Shown here: positions 8,075 to 11,397 of the stretch, one piece after another | Numbering within the stretch: position 1 is the first letter of the stretch | How the letters are laid out: each line of letters starts with the position of its first letter | Assembly: GCA_013054445.1 (NCBI GenBank) | Contig: JAAMPI010001686.1 | Location: forward strand, 1-11,397 | DNA length: 11,397 bases | From: Cudoniella acicularis | Taxonomy: Eukaryota > Ascomycota > Leotiomycetes > Helotiales > Helotiaceae | Reading direction: 5' to 3' | Program-made: the position numbers and the translations under genes | The notes under the pieces: generated by a model | The model's database searches: none | Seen by the model: only the letters and a program-made list of their open reading frames with translations | Told to the model about the DNA's origin: nothing

Positions 8075-9147
8075 ATGTCGGGCTACGATTTTAAAGTCTT
8101 CAAAGGCTCCGCCTCAGGAGAAATTGTCGAAAGCACAACCCACCGTCCAGAACTCACAGGCCACCAAGTCTACCTCGAATTGACGCACTCCGGAGTCTGC
8201 GGCACAGACGTGCACTTTAAACAAGCAGACATGGGGCTTGGTCACGAAGGAGTCGGCGTCGTACGCGCCATTGGTCCCGAAGTCACAACTCTGAAAATGC
8301 AAGTCCCCTTCCCCATATCCCCTCGCTTAACAACCCCAACTAACAACATCACAGAGGCGACAGAGCAGGTTGGGGATGGGTGCAAGAAAGCTGCGGCTCC
8401 TGCGAATGGTGTGTTGAAGGCCACTTCATCCATTGCACAGGCAAAAACATTCAATTCGGAACCGGCAATCACGACGAAGGATCTTTCGCTTCCGGCTCCG
8501 TCCAGGACGAAAGATTCCTCTTCAAGATACCCGATAGTCTTCCTTCAGAGGCAGCAGCTCCTCTCATGTGCGCAGGTATCACTGTCTTTGCTCCCCTCAC
8601 CCAATATGGGGTTAAAAGCACCGATGTCGTTGGCGTCGTCGGAATTGGTGGCCTCGGCCATCTCGCCATCCAATTCGCCAATAAAATGGGCTGCGAAGTC
8701 GTCGCATTAAGTGGAACGGAAAGCAAGAAAGAAGAAGCGTTTAAGCTTGGAGCCCACCATTTCATTGCCACCAAAGACGCAAAGGAACTTTCTGTGCCGA
8801 GGAAGATCAATCATTTACTTGTTACAACCAGTTTCATGCCCGATTTGGACCAGTATTCTTCCATCCTTGCGCCTATGGCCCAAGTGTTTCCTTTGATGGT
8901 TACGTCTTTTGATGCGAAGTTGGAGGTACCTTTCATGAAGTTCTTGTTGAGGGGGTGGAGGTTCGTTGGCTGTACCGGGGCGCCAAAAATTGTTTATCAG
9001 CAAATGCTGCAGTTTGCGGGGTTGCATGGTGTTAGACCGGTTATTGAGAGGTTTCCGATGTCGAAGGTGGGTGTGGAGGAGAGTATGCAGAAGTTGGCTG
9101 AGGGGAAGATGAGGTACAGGGGTGTTCTGTTTGCGGAGGAAGCTTGA
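8075..9147 (+). CDS. Zinc-dependent NADP-type alcohol dehydrogenase (MDR superfamily, cinnamyl-alcohol-dehydrogenase-like)
   Basis: Spliced as 8075-8298 and 8355-9147, giving a complete 338-residue protein, near the family's usual 340-360. It is predicted to interconvert alcohols and aldehydes, probably with NADP(H), in the cytosol (no targeting signal seen). The GroES-like catalytic domain has the zinc ligands C42 (GVCGTD), H57-E58 (LGHEGVGVV) and C147 (PLMCAG). The structural zinc site is C88, C91, C94 and C102. The Rossmann motif GIGGLGHLA lies at 171-179. S194 and S198-K199-K200, after the second strand, resemble the phosphate-binding pocket of NADP-preferring ADH6/CAD proteins. The C-terminus GKMRYRGVLF is typical of the family. 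The ATG has a strong context (ACAAAAATG). The natural substrate cannot be read from the sequence, and no pathway partner lies nearby. Family assignment is secure; cofactor preference is inferred. Confidence 0.95.
8299..8354 (+). other. 56-bp GC-AG intron in the alcohol dehydrogenase gene
   Basis: The donor is GCAAGT, the classic GC-type donor. An ACTAAC branch site lies at 8339-8344 and the acceptor is CACAG, ending at 8354. Removal joins AT to A as an Ile codon and restores the family sequence LK-I-GDRAGWGW, linking the catalytic and structural zinc halves. The nearest GT donor (8303) has a poor GTCCCC context and leaves exon 1 in phase 0. The available AG acceptors need phase 2 (8354) or phase 1 (8356), so it cannot restore the frame. 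Confidence 0.9.
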
Positions 9148-9300
9148 GGTTGAGGGGATTGATGATCTTTTCGATTTGACTTGGGGTTCATGTTATTGCG
9201 TTGAAAATTTAAAGTTAATATAAAAATTGACTTTCATTAATTGCTTAAAATAGTGTAATAGTAAGTTATATAGAAATAATTTCTAATTTTTAGTGTTTAT
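9148..9300 (+). terminator. AT-rich 3' region of the alcohol dehydrogenase gene
   Basis: After the TGA there are about 50 bases of mixed sequence, then AT-rich DNA with TTAATATAAAAATTG near 9216-9230 and TTGCTTAAAATAG near 9241-9253. These resemble the loose A-rich positioning elements of fungal polyadenylation sites. No exact AATAAA is present here. Confidence 0.35.
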
Positions 9301-11190
9301 AAGGCTAGTTCAAGAAGTTAAAGTGTTTGTTTTACTGAGTCGTTTACAGATAGCTAACCCTGTTAATTGGAAGTTGGAATTTTTCACAATGCACAGTAAA
9401 ATATTCATTACTATCACTGATGTTTCTTCTCTACAGTTTCAACCTCACTATGCTGACTGCGTACACTTTCGTGTCACCCCAAACACGACCGCTTCCTCAG
9501 TCCCGAACTATTCAACGCGAATGGCCCCTAAGACGTACAGCAGCAACCCAAACTCCACTGAACCCCAAACCTTTACGGAACAGTTGCAGCTGAAACACAA
9601 TCACTCCTTGTGTCACTTCCCTATTTCACGCCGTTTCGAGCCTTTCGTACCTCTCAACCAACATCTTTCCGGTGCGAACGCTAGTGTTGGCGCAGGTGGC
9701 ACAACCCCCGATGCGGGCAGTGAAACTTTAATAAGCTCATTTGCGCACCGCTGCACAGTAATCCTTCAACAATTTTGTTCACTGTAAGCCTTAGCCTTGC
9801 GGCGAACGCTGAGGTAATATTTTTCTTTTTTTATCCTCTTGCCTTCTGAAACACAATTTCGTATTTTTGATCCCCCGCACTTATAGGATTCAAGCTTGAA
9901 GATTTGATGTTGATGGATTTTTAACGTTGCCGTTTTCAGGGGGGAGGGCAGGGGTGCCTCGTGGGACTTTGCCGCTTTCTCATGGCTCCCCTGTTTGTGG
10001 GATTTGTCCATACGTGACGTCGTGAGATCCGGAGATCCGAGTGCTACTATATTTGTGTATACTTCATATAGATTTTTCGATTTATTTAGTTGCAATGATG
10101 AGAAAACATATGTAAATAAGTCATGTAATCTCATCTGAAAAGGTATCTTCTTCACATCTTTCTTTCATCAGGCGCCTGGGGTTTGTCGTTTTGAAGTGTC
10201 TCTTCCACTTTGAAAACAGAAAGCCTTCCCAGAGACGTAGAAATAGAAGAGTTATTTAATTCATGGTTCTCATATACCACAATCTTGGCTGATATTTTCT
10301 AGTGCTTGATCTCGTATATTGTGAGTTAGGGTCTAGGCGAGAGCGGGCAGAAACACTTCAAAATAATAAAATAACTGACAATAGAAATCTTGACCAGGAC
10401 GAATGATCAGGTAGGGGTTTCTTCTAAGAATTGATTTATGCAAATGTTTGAAAGTGGCTTGATTGAAAGCCATTGAAGCTTTGAAGTGTTTTTCGCAAAA
10501 GTTTCCGCAGTATTAGGTAAAAATAGAGAAGTAAATAGAGAAGGAACAATCTATAATTAAGTTTAACTATCTATAGAAAGTTTAATTCATCGTATAGAGG
10601 ATAAAAGCAAATCGTCTCATTAAATTCTTAGGCCAGAATAACCAGGTTCGCCTTGGGATCTGCCGCTTCCTAATCCTCTGGAGAGATAGTAAAATGTGCC
10701 TGAGGAAGTATCTTCCTCGTAACACCATCAATCCAGCGAATCATAATCAGGCAAAAATAATCGTAATTCAATACGCTTCTTCCAATACATGCTATTTCCA
10801 TACACTCAGGTTCCGGCCGAGCGACGAGGGTCATGAATTTGTCGCTATTAAGACAGCCACTTAATCACACCCTTTTTGGTTACCCTAGAAACGCGCCATG
10901 ATGGAATGAGGATCTGCCTTGTCTCTTCCTGTGCGGGTCGGTGCGGTTACTGTCCAGAACACTATCAGAACTATCTCCTTGAGCGTCAGTATTGGGGCCC
11001 ACAACAGACATTGGGCCAGAGCCTCACGGCCGGAAGGCCCGACACAGGAAGTGCGGTGGGGTGTAGTGATGAATACAAGATATTGAGGCCTGCGAATAAA
11101 AGTGTTTAGGGTTTATTTGGACTTTTTTTTGTGACGATTACAGCACCTCGAATAAAATGATGCTGAAATAAAGGTCTCATGTGGATACGG
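9301..11190. other. AT-rich intergenic stretch without a supportable gene
   Basis: The longest frame, 9293-9787 plus, begins with GTG. Its first ATG is at about 9389, leaving some 130 codons with no domain. The minus frame 10155-9766 and the plus frame 10876-11109 (no ATG at its head) are likewise unrecognised. A direct repeat AAATAGAGAAG occurs at 10521-10531 and 10533-10543. It is followed by two AAGTTTAA copies near 10559 and 10580. No tRNA or 5S rRNA promoter box was found. Confidence 0.5.
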
Positions 11191-11202
11191 CTAGGTTGCG
11201 TG

Positions 11203-11280
11203 ATGGGTAGTGGGTAGTACCCATTACCCGCGGGTGGGTATAGTTTCTCTTACTCCTATATGGGTACCCACGGGTACCCG
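11203..11280. mobile_element. Cluster of GGGTA/TACCC palindromes, possible hAT-type transposon end
   Basis: GGGTAGTGGGTA (11205-11216) faces TACCCATTACCC (11218-11229) around a single base, with one mismatch. Then follow three perfect 10-bp palindromes: ACCCGCGGGT (11226-11235), TGGGTACCCA (11261-11270) and CGGGTACCCG (11271-11280). GGGTACCCG-rich termini and subterminal repeats of this style occur in hAT-superfamily elements and derived MITEs. The other end, a transposase and the target duplication would lie outside the window, so identity and boundaries are unproven. Confidence 0.35.
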
Positions 11281-11309
11281 TATACATAAATATTACATAA
11301 ATTTATGTA

Positions 11310-11397
11310 AATTATTCTTCCTTATACATATTCTCCTAGTATATACTCGTCTTATATATGCTCTCCTTCTTTATACACGCTCTCTTTATACACACTC
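11310..11397. repeat. Degenerate tandem repeat of CTTTATACA / GCTCTC units
   Basis: About five imperfect units of 15-19 bases, each a YTTATAYA core followed by a GCTCTC-like pyrimidine stretch (cores near 11320, 11335, 11351, 11371 and 11387), run to the right edge. The unit length varies, so this is a decayed or slippage-prone array. It may be internal to the putative element at its left. Confidence 0.45.

Noticed and set aside
7988..8710. 240-codon plus-strand frame including the first dehydrogenase exon
   Set aside because: It starts at GTG and reads through the unspliced intron in the wrong frame. Family motifs stop at 8298 and resume in another frame at 8355, so it is an intron-retention artefact.
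8469..8810. Minus-strand 113-codon frame inside the dehydrogenase
   Set aside because: It is antisense to the Rossmann-fold coding sequence, has no recognised domain, and is explained by codon bias of the true gene.
9389..9787. Plus-strand frame of about 130 codons downstream of the dehydrogenase
   Set aside because: No domain, no signal, and composition like neighbouring intergenic DNA. A TTCTCTACAG acceptor-like sequence near 9436 does not link it to any upstream coding frame.
10640..10670. CAGGTTCGCC considered as a tRNA B-box
   Set aside because: It lacks the GGTTCRANYCC ending, and there is no matching A-box or acceptor stem around it.

Overview
The window looks like nuclear DNA of a filamentous ascomycete (Pezizomycotina). 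Genes are sparse. Both recognisable genes have one very short intron (44 and 56 bp) with the CTAAC-type branch site and AG acceptor usual in these fungi. One gene encodes a small cysteine-motif, Ser/Thr-rich, single-pass membrane protein of a type I associate with filamentous ascomycetes. A leotiomycete such as a Botrytis or Sclerotinia relative is a guess that I cannot test here. No bacterial operon structure, tRNA, rRNA, CRISPR array or viral gene is visible.

Layout. Positions 1-1245 (minus strand) hold the 5' part of a gene for a cell-surface protein. It has a short Cys-rich N-terminus, a Ser/Thr-rich stalk, one membrane segment and a long proline-rich tail with tandem repeats. The gene runs off the left edge of the window. 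A five-codon upstream ORF lies in its pyrimidine-rich leader. Positions about 1430-7690 are a 6 kb gene-poor stretch with no protein I can recognise. It contains low-complexity DNA, alternating purine- and pyrimidine-rich blocks, small inverted and direct repeats, and a cluster of ACGTAAA motifs (positions 4799-6857), four of them extended to ACGTAAACC. Positions 8075-9147 (plus strand) hold a complete zinc-dependent medium-chain alcohol dehydrogenase of 338 residues, interrupted by a GC-AG intron. Positions 9148-11190 are AT-rich intergenic DNA without a supportable gene. Positions 11203-11280 hold a cluster of GGGTA/TACCC palindromes that resembles the end of a hAT-type DNA transposon. It is followed by a degenerate TTATACA repeat that runs to the right edge.

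The two genes lie almost 7 kb apart and nothing suggests that they work together. The dehydrogenase is an ordinary NADP-linked oxidoreductase of the cinnamyl-alcohol-dehydrogenase-like group. The membrane protein is plausibly a surface sensor or anchor. I see no convincing new multi-gene system. The most distinctive signals are the non-canonical GC-AG intron, the repeat-bearing cytoplasmic tail of the membrane protein, the ACGTAAA cluster and the palindromic right-hand edge.
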